Shown one piece after another: positions 16,932 to 25,949 of a stretch of 64,000 bases of DNA. The DNA lies in the NCBI RefSeq assembly GCF_014851765.1, contig NZ_JACVAI010000002.1:930001-994000 (forward strand), read 5' to 3'. The DNA comes from Pseudomonas sp. PDM04 (GTDB lineage: Bacteria; Pseudomonadota; Gammaproteobacteria; Pseudomonadales; Pseudomonadaceae). Made by a program: the position numbers and the translations under genes. The notes under the pieces were generated by a model. It did not search any database. It was not told the origin of the DNA and saw only the letters and a program-made list of their open reading frames with translations. Each line of letters opens with the position of its first letter. The first letter of the stretch is position 1.

Positions 16932-18086
16932 TCAGGCGCAGACTTCCCGGGGCTTGAAGGTCATCAGTGCCATGGCCAGCAGAATCGACATCAGGATCAG
17001 GCCGGCCGCCGCAAAGCCCAGGCCTTGCAGGCCGACGCTGTCGATCACCCGACCACCGATCATGGCGCCCAGGCCAATACCGAGGTTGGCCCCGGCAATG
17101 TTCAACGACGCGGCAAAGGCTGGCGCCTCGGGCGCGGCCTTCATCAAGCGCACATGGCTGACCAGGAACAGCGCCGCCTGGGTCACGCCCCAGATCCCCA
17201 TCGCCGCCGCCAGCCCCAGCGGCGAGTGAATGTTCGGCACCAACGTCACCATGCCGGCAATCATGAAGGCGCAAAATGCCATCGAGGCGATCAGCGGGTG
17301 ACGATCCACCGCGCGCCCACCCAGCGAGTTGCCGATCAGGCCCACCGCGCCGAAGCCCATCAGGCACCAACCGACCACCGTGCCGTTGAAGCCGGCCAGG
17401 CGCTCGAGGATATCCGCAAGGTAGGTGTAAGCAGTGAACATGCCGCTGAACACCACGATCGACAGCACGACATGGCCCAGCATCAAGGGGCTGCGCAGGA
17501 TCTTGAACTGCGAACGCAAACTCACCTGATGCTGGTGCAGGCTGGTTTTCGGCAGGTAGAAAAACAGCAGCAGAGCCTTGGCGAAGGCGATCACCGCCAG
17601 GATGCCAAAGGCGCTGCGCCAGCCAAATGCATCGGAAATCAGCGTGCCGACCGGGATGCCGAACACCGTTGCGCAGACAATGCCAAAGCCGATCTTGGCG
17701 ATGGCGCGCCCCGCGTAATCCGGCCCGACGATGTCCACCGCCGTCTCACTGGCCAGGGCCCAGAACACCGGCAACCCCAGCGCGGGCACCAGACGGGCGA
17801 ACGCCATCACCCAGATGTTCGGCGCGAATGCCGCGAGGGTGTTGGCCAGGCCAAACATGATCAGCACCGAGATGAACAGCTTGCGCCGTTCGAAACGCGC
17901 GAAGTACGCCGTCAGGAACGGACCGAATGCCGCCACGGTGAAGGCGAACAGGGTCACCAGCAGGCCGGCCTGGGGAATCGTGACCTCGAGGTCCCGGGCG
18001 ATGGCCGGCAGCAGGCCGACGATGATGAATTCCGTGGTCAACACCGTGAAACCGGCGGCGGACAACAGGAGGATGGGCAACAGCAT
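16932..18086 (-). CDS. MFS transporter, drug:H+ antiporter-1 type
   Basis: The 384-residue product has twelve predicted helices and belongs to the major facilitator superfamily, DHA1 group, close to AraJ/SotB-type exporters. The start at 18086 (MLLPILLLSAAGFTVLTTEF) is chosen because GGAG lies six bases upstream; the longer in-frame reading lacks a ribosome site. The A-motif between helices 2 and 3 reads AYFARFERRK. The substrate cannot be read from sequence; sugars, amino acids or drugs are possible for this group. It is convergent with nhaR, with three bases between stops. Confidence 0.82.
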   Translation of the reverse strand: MLLPILLLSAAGFTVLTTEFIIVGLLPAIARDLEVTIPQAGLLVTLFAFTVAAFGPFLTAYFARFERRKLFISVLIMFGLANTLAAFAPNIWVMAFARLVPALGLPVFWALASETAVDIVGPDYAGRAIAKIGFGIVCATVFGIPVGTLISDAFGWRSAFGILAVIAFAKALLLFFYLPKTSLHQHQVSLRSQFKILRSPLMLGHVVLSIVVFSGMFTAYTYLADILERLAGFNGTVVGWCLMGFGAVGLIGNSLGGRAVDRHPLIASMAFCAFMIAGMVTLVPNIHSPLGLAAAMGIWGVTQAALFLVSHVRLMKAAPEAPAFAASLNIAGANLGIGLGAMIGGRVIDSVGLQGLGFAAAGLILMSILLAMALMTFKPREVCA

Positions 18087-18369
18087 GCAGAACTCCAGAA
18101 AAACGACGACACCAGCGATAGCCCGAAGGCCCACTGGCAAAGATGAAAATGAGGATGGCCGATGTTAACAGAGTGCTGGCCATCACGGTTGCACGAACCT
18201 GCAAATCCAGTGGGCCAATGGGGTGACAGTTGGTCACAGACCGGAAGGCGGAACACGACCAGCGCTGTGATAAAGTCCGCACCCTGCGATTTCCAACCCC
18301 TGTCCATCCGCCAGTGACTGGCGCCGACGTCGCAACACCCTCGCACCTGACCCATCAGAGATGTCGTTT

Positions 18370-19590
18370 ATGACTGCTTCATCCCCTTCGCTGTTGCAAC
18401 GCCTGAAAGGCTTGAGCCTGGTTTCGCAAATCATCATCGGCCTGATCGCGGGCATTGCCCTGGCGCTGATCGCGCCCGAAGTGGCGAAGTCCACGGCGTT
18501 CATCGGCAAAGTGTTCGTCTCGGCGCTGAAGGCCGTCGCGCCGATCCTGGTGTTCGTGCTGGTCATGGCATCGATCGCCAATCACAGGCACGGCCAGGAA
18601 ACCCACATCCGGCCCATTCTGTTCCTGTACCTGCTCGGCACCTTTGCCGCGGCGGTGGTCGCGGTCGTGGCCAGCATGATGTTCCCGTCGAATCTGGTGC
18701 TGAACACCCACGACGTGGCCGTGACGGCGCCGGGGGGCATCGCTGAAGTGCTGCAAAGCCTAATGTTGAGCGTGGTGGACAACCCGGTCAGTGCCCTGAT
18801 GAACGCCAACTTCATCGGTATTCTGGCGTGGGCCATCGGCATGGGTATCGCAATTCGCCATGCCGGCGAGACCACGCGCGAAGTACTCGGCGACCTGTCC
18901 AACGGTGTCACCCTGATCGTTCGCCTGGTGATTCGTTTTGCTCCGCTGGGGATCTTCGGCCTGGTGGCTTCGACCCTCGCGACCTCCGGCTTCGGCGCGC
19001 TGGTCGGCTATGTGCACCTGCTGGCGGTGCTGCTCGGCTGCATGCTGTTCGTGGCGCTGGTCATGAACCCGCTGATCGTGTTCTGGAAGTTGCGCCGCAA
19101 CCCCTACCCGCTGGTGATCACTTGCCTGCGCGAAAGCGGGATCACGGCGTTCTTCACCCGCAGCTCGGCGGCGAACATTCCGGTCAATCTGGAGTTGAGC
19201 AAGCGCCTGGGTCTGCACGAAGACACCTACTCCGTATCGATCCCGCTGGGCGCGACGATCAACATGGCGGGCGCGGCGATCACCATCACCGTGCTGACCC
19301 TGGCAGCCGTGAATACGCTGGGCATCGCCGTGGACATTCCTACCGCCATTCTGTTGAGTGTCGTCGCAGCCATCTGCGCGTGCGGCGCGTCAGGTGTGGC
19401 GGGCGGCTCATTGCTGCTGATTCCACTGGCCTGCAGCCTGTTCGGCATCCCCAGCGAAATTGCCATGCAGGTGGTGGCGGTCGGTTTCATCATCGGTGTG
19501 TTGCAGGATTCGGCGGAGACGGCGCTGAACTCCTCCACCGACGTGCTGTTCACGGCGGCGGCCTGCCTGGGCGAAGAACAGAAGGCGTAG
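18370..19590 (+). CDS. sstT: Serine/threonine:Na+ symporter SstT
   Basis: SstT imports L-serine and L-threonine with sodium across the inner membrane. It is a dicarboxylate/amino acid:cation symporter family member of 406 residues. I start it at 18370 ([20 protein letters not shown]) by analogy with E. coli SstT, nine bases after AGAG; a start nine bases earlier is possible. The two re-entrant hairpin regions contain the substrate-binding motifs ([20 protein letters not shown] and [16 protein letters not shown]). It is monocistronic with a bidirectional terminator. Confidence 0.93.
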   Translation: MTASSPSLLQRLKGLSLVSQIIIGLIAGIALALIAPEVAKSTAFIGKVFVSALKAVAPILVFVLVMASIANHRHGQETHIRPILFLYLLGTFAAAVVAVVASMMFPSNLVLNTHDVAVTAPGGIAEVLQSLMLSVVDNPVSALMNANFIGILAWAIGMGIAIRHAGETTREVLGDLSNGVTLIVRLVIRFAPLGIFGLVASTLATSGFGALVGYVHLLAVLLGCMLFVALVMNPLIVFWKLRRNPYPLVITCLRESGITAFFTRSSAANIPVNLELSKRLGLHEDTYSVSIPLGATINMAGAAITITVLTLAAVNTLGIAVDIPTAILLSVVAAICACGASGVAGGSLLLIPLACSLFGIPSEIAMQVVAVGFIIGVLQDSAETALNSSTDVLFTAAACLGEEQKA

Positions 19591-19605
19591 GCTTTTTACA
19601 GTCAT

Positions 19606-19644
19606 GAAAAAGCCCCCGGAACCCAAGGCTGCGGGGGCTTTTTT
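19606..19644. terminator. Bidirectional terminator
   Basis: AAAAAGCCCCCG pairs with CGGGGGCTTTTTT across a short loop. T-runs occur on both strands, so it closes sstT (plus) and the DUF1993 gene (minus). Confidence 0.92.
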
Positions 19645-19656
19645 GTATCCGGCGGT

Positions 19657-20166
19657 TTAGAACGCGCCCATGTAATCACGCTTGCCCACTTCCACGCCGT
19701 TGTGGCGCAGCAGTGCATAGGCGGTGGTGACGTGGAAGAAGAACTGCGGCAAGCCATAGCTCAGCAGGTAGGCCTGACCGGAGAAGCGCTTCTCTTTCGG
19801 CGTGCCTGGGCGCGTGACGATCTCGATGCCTTCCTTGCCATTGACCTGTTCGGGCTTGATCTCGCCGATGTAGGCCAGAACCTTGGTCAGCAGCGCCTGC
19901 AGCTCGGCGAAGGTGGTTTCGGTGTCTTCGTACTTCGGCACTTCGACCTCGGCCAGGCGCGAGGAAACGCCCTTGGCGAAATCAACGGCGATCTGCACCT
20001 GGCGCACCAGCGGGAACATGTCCGGGTACAGGCGCGCCTGCAGGAACGCATTGGCATCGATGTTGCGGGCGGTGGCGTGGGCCTCGGCCTTGTGGAGAAC
20101 GTCGCTCAGGGCGGTGAGCATTTGCTTGAAAACCGGGATGGAGGCGTCGTACAGGGAAATGGTCAT
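19657..20166 (-). CDS. DUF1993-family protein
   Basis: This 169-residue cytoplasmic protein starts at 20166 (MTISLYDASIPVFKQMLTAL). The helical pattern, the LYPDMFPLVRQVQIAVDFAK segment and the YGLPQFFFHVTTAYALLRHN segment match the DUF1993 family. These proteins are thought to have a DinB-like four-helix bundle. The His in FFFHVTTAY and the conserved Asp in LYPDMF may form part of the bundle's site. The role is unknown. It stands alone between sstT (convergent) and yceH (divergent). Confidence 0.9.
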   Translation of the reverse strand: MTISLYDASIPVFKQMLTALSDVLHKAEAHATARNIDANAFLQARLYPDMFPLVRQVQIAVDFAKGVSSRLAEVEVPKYEDTETTFAELQALLTKVLAYIGEIKPEQVNGKEGIEIVTRPGTPKEKRFSGQAYLLSYGLPQFFFHVTTAYALLRHNGVEVGKRDYMGAF

Positions 20167-20376
20167 GGCAGTCTCGTGTGATGACAGGAGTGAAACGTGG
20201 GAGCGATTATAGCGATGCACGAACCCTGCGGTGCCCGCCGGATGGTAAAAAATAAAGTGAAGCGCCGAGGGGCCTTGGTGACCCGCCAGCGACGAATTCA
20301 GTTGCCATTGGCGTGCGCCAATCTAAAGTGCATGCCAGCAGGAGAAGAATATGAACCGGGGTAAGGACGCAGCATC

Positions 20377-21021
20377 ATGAGTGAACAAGAAACCACGTTC
20401 GACGAGCCACGGCTCAACAGCACGGAAATCCGCATTCTGGGCTCGTTGATCGAGAAGCAGGCCACCAGCCCGGAAACCTATCCGCTGACCCTCAATGCGC
20501 TGGTGATCGCCTGCAACCAGAAAACCAGCCGCGAACCGGTGATGAACCTCACCCAGGGTCAGGTCGGCCAGAGCCTGCGTGCCCTCGAGGGACGCGGCTT
20601 TACCCGGCTGGTGATGGGCAGTCGCGCCGACCGCTGGGAGCACCGGGTCGACAAGGCCCTGGAACTGGTGCCGGCGCAGGTGATTCTCACCGGACTGCTG
20701 TTCCTGCGTGGTCCGCAGACCGTCAATGAACTGCTGACCCGCAGCGGGCGCATGCATGACTTCGAGGATGCCGAGCAGGTCGTGCACCAACTGGAGCGCT
20801 TGATCGCTCGCGGGCTGGCCGTGCTGATCCCACGCCAGGCCGGGCAGCGTGAAGACCGCTATACCCATGCCCTGGGCGACCCGGCGGACATCGAGGCGAT
20901 CCTCGCGGCCCGTCAGAACCCGACCGAGCGCAGCACCGGCGGCGGTGTTTCACTTGAGCGGATCGAAGAGCTGGAGGCGCGGATTGCTGCGCTGGAGGAG
21001 CGCTTGGCGCGTCTCGAGTAG
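20377..21021 (+). CDS. YceH-family (DUF480) protein
   Basis: A 214-residue protein with two winged-helix domains of the DUF480/YceH family. The first begins at about residue 12 ([20 protein letters not shown]), and [18 protein letters not shown] is the family signature. The C-terminal 30 residues ([20 protein letters not shown]) form a coiled coil, suggesting dimerisation. The molecular role of YceH is not established; a DNA- or protein-binding function is inferred from the fold. It starts at ATG 20377 and is followed by a REP palindrome. Confidence 0.9.
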   Translation: MSEQETTFDEPRLNSTEIRILGSLIEKQATSPETYPLTLNALVIACNQKTSREPVMNLTQGQVGQSLRALEGRGFTRLVMGSRADRWEHRVDKALELVPAQVILTGLLFLRGPQTVNELLTRSGRMHDFEDAEQVVHQLERLIARGLAVLIPRQAGQREDRYTHALGDPADIEAILAARQNPTERSTGGGVSLERIEELEARIAALEERLARLE

Positions 21022-21083
21022 TCAGATCCCCGCAGCGCCGCCTTCGCGAGCACGCCGGCTCCCCCCTTGCATTGGGTCGCAAA

Positions 21084-21114
21084 CCCTGTGGGAGCGAGCC
21101 GGCTCGCGACAGGG
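21084..21114. repeat. REP palindrome
   Basis: A REP core (GGGAGCGAGCCGGCTCGCG) is extended by CCCTGT and ACAGGG on its flanks to a 31-base imperfect palindrome. It lies between the convergent yceH and AroE-like genes and may protect or terminate their transcripts. Confidence 0.85.
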
Positions 21115-21126
21115 CTCGCGCAAGCC

Positions 21127-21945
21127 TCAACCGCGAGCGAACGCCACCGCCTTGCGAAACTGTTCATCCGTCGGACGCACGCCGGTGTACAGCACGAACT
21201 GCTCCAGGGCCTGGATCGCGATCACTTCCAGGCCGGTGATCACCCGCTTGCCCTCGGCACGAGCCCTCACGATCAGCGGCGTCTCCACAGGAATCGCCAC
21301 CACGTCGAAGACCGTCTGCGCAGCCGCGATCGCTTCGGCATCAAAGGCCAACTGATCGGCCTCGGGCCCGCCGGTCATGCCGATCGGGGTCACGTTGATC
21401 AACATCTGCGGGCGGCGTGCGCCCAACTCGGCTTGCCACTCATACCCCAGCGATTGCGCCAGGGCTCGTCCGGTGTCTTCGTTACGGGCGACGATCACGC
21501 CGTTGCCGTACCCGCCATCGCGCAGGGCACTGGCCACGGCCTTGGCCATGCCCCCGCTGCCACGCAGGGCGAAGGTCGATTCCCTGGGCACCTGATGGGT
21601 CTGCAGCAATTGGGCGACGGCAATGTAATCGGTGTTGTAGGCCTTGAGATGGCCATGGGTGTTGACGATGGTATTGATCGATTGAATGGCGGCGGCGGAC
21701 GCGTCCAGTTCGTCGACCAGGGCAATGCAGGCTTCCTTGAACGGCATCGAAACGCCGCAACCGCGGATGCCCAGGGCACGGATGCCGCCAACGGCGCCGG
21801 TCAAGTCCTGGCTGCTGAACGCCTTGTAATAGAAATTCAGGCCTAATTGCTCGTACAGGTGATTGTGAAAGCGCAGGCCAAAATTCCCCGGACGCCCTGA
21901 CAGGGACATGCACAGCTGGGTGTCTTTGTTGGGGTTCATTTGCAT
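21127..21945 (-). CDS. AroE-like shikimate dehydrogenase family protein
   Basis: A 272-residue NAD(P)-dependent dehydrogenase of the shikimate dehydrogenase superfamily. The start at 21945 is set by GGAGATTATTC. The substrate half contains GCGVSMPFKEA with the catalytic Lys and YNTDY with the Asp. However, the usual SPI-HS motif of AroE is replaced by LSGRPGNFGLRFHN. The nucleotide-binding loop is LRGSGGMAKAVA instead of GAGGA. This pattern fits the AroE-like (AEL) paralogues of Pseudomonas rather than biosynthetic AroE. The true substrate is uncertain (weak shikimate or quinate activity is typical). Confidence 0.82.
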   Translation of the reverse strand: MQMNPNKDTQLCMSLSGRPGNFGLRFHNHLYEQLGLNFYYKAFSSQDLTGAVGGIRALGIRGCGVSMPFKEACIALVDELDASAAAIQSINTIVNTHGHLKAYNTDYIAVAQLLQTHQVPRESTFALRGSGGMAKAVASALRDGGYGNGVIVARNEDTGRALAQSLGYEWQAELGARRPQMLINVTPIGMTGGPEADQLAFDAEAIAAAQTVFDVVAIPVETPLIVRARAEGKRVITGLEVIAIQALEQFVLYTGVRPTDEQFRKAVAFARG

Positions 21946-22191
21946 GAATAATCTCCTTCGACAGCACTTTCAGATGGACGGGATTAGCCAGGCCATCGCG
22001 ATCCGTTCGATCATAAGGGTGTGCCTGCCGATGGCAGCGCACGACGGTAAAGAAGCCGGTACAGACCTTACACAAAATTTACCCAACGGCTGTGCAGATT
22101 TTCCAAAAAACGTTGTCTTAGAAGTATCCCCGCGACGATCCCTGGGTCTATTGCAGACTCAGGCGCCGGGTTGAAGAACCGAGGAATTATC

Positions 22192-22563
22192 ATGATCCGT
22201 AAAATCCCCGCAGTTGCCTTGCTGATCGGCGCTCTGGCTGTCACAGGGCAGGCAGAAGCGCATGGCGGTGGTGGTTGGCAAGGTCCGGCGGTATTTGGCG
22301 CGATCGTTGGCTCGGCCATCGTCGGTTCGGCCATCATCAACAGCAACCGACCGGTCTATGTCGCGCCGGAGCCTGTCTACGCGCAGCCTGCACCGGTGTA
22401 TTACGCGCCACCGCCACCACCGGTCTATTACCAGCCGGCGCCGGTGTACGTTCAACAACCGGTCTATTACCGCCCCGCTCCGGTCTACTACGGACCACCC
22501 CGCGGCTACTACGGGCCACCACGCGGTTACTACGGACCTCCCCACGGCTATGGCCGCTGGTGA
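22192..22563 (+). CDS. Secreted Tyr/Pro-rich repeat protein
   Basis: A 123-residue protein starting at 22192 after CGAGGAATTATC. The signal peptide runs MIRKIPAVALLIGALAVTG and is followed by EAHGGGGW. The mature part has a short glycine/alanine hydrophobic segment (about 33-50), then Tyr- and Pro-rich units: PVYYAPPPPPVYYQPAPVYV and later three copies of YYGPP(R/H)GY. Such tails are probably disordered surface or envelope-adhesive segments. The function is unknown. Confidence 0.8.
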   Translation: MIRKIPAVALLIGALAVTGQAEAHGGGGWQGPAVFGAIVGSAIVGSAIINSNRPVYVAPEPVYAQPAPVYYAPPPPPVYYQPAPVYVQQPVYYRPAPVYYGPPRGYYGPPRGYYGPPHGYGRW

Positions 22564-22566
22564 ACA

Positions 22567-22596
22567 CGCCCCGCCCTATGGCGGGGCTTTCTTTTG
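22567..22596 (+). terminator. Terminator
   Basis: GCCCCGCC, loop CTAT, GGCGGGGC is followed by TTTCTTTT just after the Tyr/Pro-rich gene. The 22,597-22,879 stretch beyond it contains no gene I can support. Confidence 0.92.
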
Positions 22597-22879
22597 TGGG
22601 TACGAGACTGTCTCGCCGAAGGTCTGAATACCTGCGTTGTCCGGGTGACGCTCGCGAGCCGGCGGGCCCAATCGCACATTGAGCTCGTGTCCCCCAGCCA
22701 TTCGTCGCAAAGGTCTGAATTTCTCTATTAGAGGTCGCTCTCGGGACAGCACGGGTTGCGCAAGCAGGCAAGATTGACTCGCCCCCTTCCCTGCGGAAGC
22801 GGTCATATTTTTGTCATGTCAGGCCCGCACGCTAGGACCTGTCCGTCAATAACAGCTTGATTACAACAAGGACGAGCTC

Positions 22880-23074
22880 ATGCCCACGCAAAATCCGCAT
22901 CGCGATATCAGCTTGTGCACTTCCGGCAAGGTGTACAGCGCCCTGACCGAACTCAAGCACCTCGAGGGTCACCGCAGCGCCAAGTTTCTTTCGCTGATGG
23001 CGGAAAACCTGGTGCGCAAAGGGCTGCTCAACGAGCAGGAAGTGGTTCATTTGCTGGACCTGGTGGTCGACTGA
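22880..23074 (+). CDS. Small conserved hypothetical protein
   Basis: A 64-residue cytoplasmic protein with a well-placed ribosome site (AAGGACGAGCTC). The middle is helical (GKVYSALTELKHLEGHRSAK) and the C-terminus ends in the leucine-rich helix NEQEVVHLLDLVVD. I recognise no domain. The composition and codon use match its neighbours. It may be a small regulator or adaptor, but that is a guess from size only. Confidence 0.7.
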   Translation: MPTQNPHRDISLCTSGKVYSALTELKHLEGHRSAKFLSLMAENLVRKGLLNEQEVVHLLDLVVD

Positions 23075-23186
23075 CCGACAGACGGTCACTGGGGCATGCT
23101 CGCGTCAATGACGACTATTGAAAGCGTTGATTTCTCGTTCAAGCGCCAGCCCCTTAAGGTAGCTCCATAGATTGATGGAGGTACTT

Positions 23187-23369
23187 ATGTCCCAGGTTCA
23201 GATCATGTCCGTTATCGGTAGCGCGGTTCCCGCATCGCTCAGAGAGCTGGGATTGCTCGCCTGCTGGTACCTGATGCAGGACGGCGAACCGATCAGCGGT
23301 CCGCTCACTTCGCTCAATGCCGCCAAGGCCCTGTCGCAACGCCTCGACACCGAGCGATTCAGCGCCTAA
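23187..23369 (+). CDS. Small hypothetical protein
   Basis: A 60-residue protein starting at 23187, five bases after the strong ribosome site GGAGG. It contains the segment LACWYLMQDGEPISGPLTSL, which resembles a short strand-turn unit of the kind seen in GYF-like modules, followed by a helix. No assigned family. Its stop codon overlaps that of the convergent AI-2E-family gene by four bases (23366-23369). Confidence 0.65.
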   Translation: MSQVQIMSVIGSAVPASLRELGLLACWYLMQDGEPISGPLTSLNAAKALSQRLDTERFSA

Positions 23370-24427
23370 GGCAACTGCACCCGCGGTTTGGTTTCGATGA
23401 AGATCGCCCAGCTCGACATGAACAGCGCCGCGATCAAGGGCCCGATGACAAAGCCGTTGAGTCCGAAAATCGCCAGGCCGCCCAAGGTCGAAATGAGAAT
23501 CAGGTAGTCGGGCATCTTGGTGTCCTTGCCGACCAGTATCGGTCGCAGCACGTTGTCCACCAGGCCGATCACGAACACGCCGAACAACCCCAGCACCACC
23601 CCCTGCCAGATCGCCCCGCTGAGCAGGAAAAACGCCGCGACCGGCGCCCAGACAATTCCCGCGCCGACCGCCGGCAGCAACGACAGAAAAGCCATCAGCA
23701 CGGCCCAGAGCAGCGAGCTCGGGATATCGAGAAACCAGAAGATGATTCCGCCGAGTGCGCCCTGGGTGATGGCCACCAGCAGGTTGCCTTTGACCGTGGC
23801 CCGCACCACGCGGTTGAATTTGAGCTGCAAACGGCGTTTCTGGTGTTCTTCGAGCGGCACTGCGGTGCGCATTTTGCGCGCCAGCTCCGCACCGTCGCGC
23901 AAAAAGAAGAACAGCAGGTAGAGCATGATGAAAAAGCTCACCAGGAATTCGAACGTGCCCTGGCCAAAGCTGAAGGCCTGGTTGGCGATGAACTCGTTGC
24001 CACTCACCGCACTTTTGACGATCTTTTCGCGCAGCCCCTCCAGCTCACCGACACCGGCCCGATCCAGCAGGTGCTGGAAGTAGTTCGGCAGGCTGTGCTT
24101 GAAATGCGAAACATAACCGGCAATGTCCAGCTCGCCACTTTCGATGCGCTTGTACAGGGCGGCGCCCTCTTGAACCAGCAGGATACTGAGGACGATCACC
24201 GGCAGAATGGCGATGACCAGGGCAATGCCCAGGGTCAGTCCCGCCGTCAGGTTGCGTTGCCAGCCCAGCTTCAATTGCAGCCGCCGCTGCATCGGCGCAA
24301 AGAGAATGCCGAGGATCACCGCCCAGAACACTGCGCCGTAGAACGGCAGCAAAATCCAGATAAACGCCGCCGTGACCAGCCAGAGCAGAATCACCAGCGA
24401 CTTGTTGTGTACCGTCTGTTCATTCAT
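23366..24427 (-). CDS. AI-2E family (PerM-like) membrane permease
   Basis: A 353-residue inner-membrane protein with seven to eight predicted helices, of the AI-2E transporter/UPF0118 family that includes E. coli TqsA, PerM and YdiK. Typical features are the N-terminal paired helices, the long amphipathic segment in the middle (residues about 95-150), and the family-characteristic DNVLRPILVG near residue 283. Members export small molecules or run Na+(Li+)/H+ antiport; the substrate here is undetermined. The start at 24427 has no strong ribosome site but no better ATG is nearby. Confidence 0.88.
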   Translation of the reverse strand: MNEQTVHNKSLVILLWLVTAAFIWILLPFYGAVFWAVILGILFAPMQRRLQLKLGWQRNLTAGLTLGIALVIAILPVIVLSILLVQEGAALYKRIESGELDIAGYVSHFKHSLPNYFQHLLDRAGVGELEGLREKIVKSAVSGNEFIANQAFSFGQGTFEFLVSFFIMLYLLFFFLRDGAELARKMRTAVPLEEHQKRRLQLKFNRVVRATVKGNLLVAITQGALGGIIFWFLDIPSSLLWAVLMAFLSLLPAVGAGIVWAPVAAFFLLSGAIWQGVVLGLFGVFVIGLVDNVLRPILVGKDTKMPDYLILISTLGGLAIFGLNGFVIGPLIAALFMSSWAIFIETKPRVQLP

Positions 24428-24589
24428 GTTCGATCCATGTCAGTCCAAAGCCACGCCTGTTGCGCCCTGATGCTTAGTCCGCCACGGTTCGCACGAGTGC
24501 CATCCGTTTGTTCATCAAGCATAGATCCAGATCAATGAAACTCGCGGGCAAGACGATTACCCTCGCCGGTTTTTGCGATCGACACGCTC

Positions 24590-25915
24590 ATGACCCTGGC
24601 CACACCCGAACTGCTCGCCCCCGCCGGCACCCTGAAAAACATGCGTTACGCCTTCGCCTATGGCGCCGATGCGGTCTACGCCGGCCAGCCGCGCTATAGC
24701 CTGCGGGTACGCAACAACGAATTCGATCACGCCAACCTCGCGCTCGGGATCCGCGAGGCGCAGGCCCAGGGCAAGCGTTTCTACGTGGTGGTCAACATCG
24801 CCCCGCACAACGCCAAGCTGAAGACGTTCCTCAAGGATCTGGAACCGGTGATCGCCATGGCGCCGGACGCGCTGATCATGTCCGACCCTGGCCTGATCAT
24901 GCTGGTACGCCGGCACTTCCCACAGATGCCGATTCACCTCTCGGTGCAGGCCAACACGGTCAATTGGGCGAGCGTCGAGTTCTGGCAATTGCAAGGGGTG
25001 AGCCGGATCATCCTGTCCCGGGAGCTGTCCCTGGAGGAAATCGATGAAATCCGCCAGCAAGTGCCGGCCATGGAGCTCGAAGTGTTCGTCCATGGCGCGT
25101 TGTGCATGGCCTACTCCGGGCGCTGCCTGCTGTCGGGCTACATGAACAGGCGCGACGCCAACCAGGGTACCTGCACCAACGCCTGTCGCTGGAAGTATTC
25201 GGCGCAGCAGGCCACGGAGAATACGCTCGGCGAGATCGTGCAGACCTTCGAGCCCGAACCGACCCTGGGCATCGGGGCACCGACCGACCAGGTATTCCTG
25301 TTGCAGGAAGCCAATCGCCCGGACGAACTGATGCCCGCGTTCGAGGACGAACACGGCACCTACATCATGAACGCCAAGGATCTGCGCGCCGTGCAGCACG
25401 TCGAACGCCTGACGCGGATGGGCGTGCACTCGCTGAAAATCGAAGGCCGGACCAAATCGCACTTCTACTGCGCGCGCACCACCCAGGTGTACCGGCAGGC
25501 CATCGACGATGCCGTGGCCGGCCGCGCCTTCGACCGCAGCCTGATGACCGATCTGGAATCCCTCGCCCAACGCGGCTACACCGAAGGTTTCCTGCGCCGG
25601 CATGTGCATGACGAGTACCAGAACTACCAGAACGGCAGTTCGGTGTCGGAACGCCAGCAGTTCGTGGGCGAACTGACCGGCGAGCGGCGAGACCGGCTGG
25701 CGGAGGTCAAGGTCAAGAATCGCTTTGCCCTGGGGGATCACATGGAGCTGATGACCCCCAAAGGCAACTTCCACTTCGACTTGCATCAGTTGCAGGACAG
25801 GGACGGCCAATCCATCGACGTCGCGCCGGGGGACGGGCACACCGTGTACCTGCCGATACCGGATGCCGTGGACCTGCGTTTCGGCCTGCTGATGCGCGAT
25901 CTGGCCAAGGCCTGA
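24590..25915 (+). CDS. trhP: tRNA 5-hydroxyuridine modification protein TrhP (YegQ), U32 peptidase family
   Basis: TrhP (YegQ) hydroxylates U34 of a set of tRNAs, using prephenate as a pathway input, as the first step toward cmo5U and mcmo5U. The 441-residue product has the N-terminal beta-barrel region ELLAPAGTLKNMRYAF. The U32 signature EVFVHGALCMAYSGRCLLSG (about 165-184) is followed by a cysteine cluster (GTCTNACRW) that binds an iron-sulfur cluster. It lies after the AI-2E-family gene in the opposite direction; the ribosome site is weak. Confidence 0.93.
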   Translation: MTLATPELLAPAGTLKNMRYAFAYGADAVYAGQPRYSLRVRNNEFDHANLALGIREAQAQGKRFYVVVNIAPHNAKLKTFLKDLEPVIAMAPDALIMSDPGLIMLVRRHFPQMPIHLSVQANTVNWASVEFWQLQGVSRIILSRELSLEEIDEIRQQVPAMELEVFVHGALCMAYSGRCLLSGYMNRRDANQGTCTNACRWKYSAQQATENTLGEIVQTFEPEPTLGIGAPTDQVFLLQEANRPDELMPAFEDEHGTYIMNAKDLRAVQHVERLTRMGVHSLKIEGRTKSHFYCARTTQVYRQAIDDAVAGRAFDRSLMTDLESLAQRGYTEGFLRRHVHDEYQNYQNGSSVSERQQFVGELTGERRDRLAEVKVKNRFALGDHMELMTPKGNFHFDLHQLQDRDGQSIDVAPGDGHTVYLPIPDAVDLRFGLLMRDLAKA

Positions 25916-25949
25916 TCGGTCCGGACGCACCGAGGCCATGCCAGGGGTG

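Noticed and set aside
22490..22560. DNA repeats of about 21 bases considered as a non-coding repeat array
   Set aside because: They lie inside the reading frame of the Tyr/Pro-rich protein and encode its YYGPPRG units.
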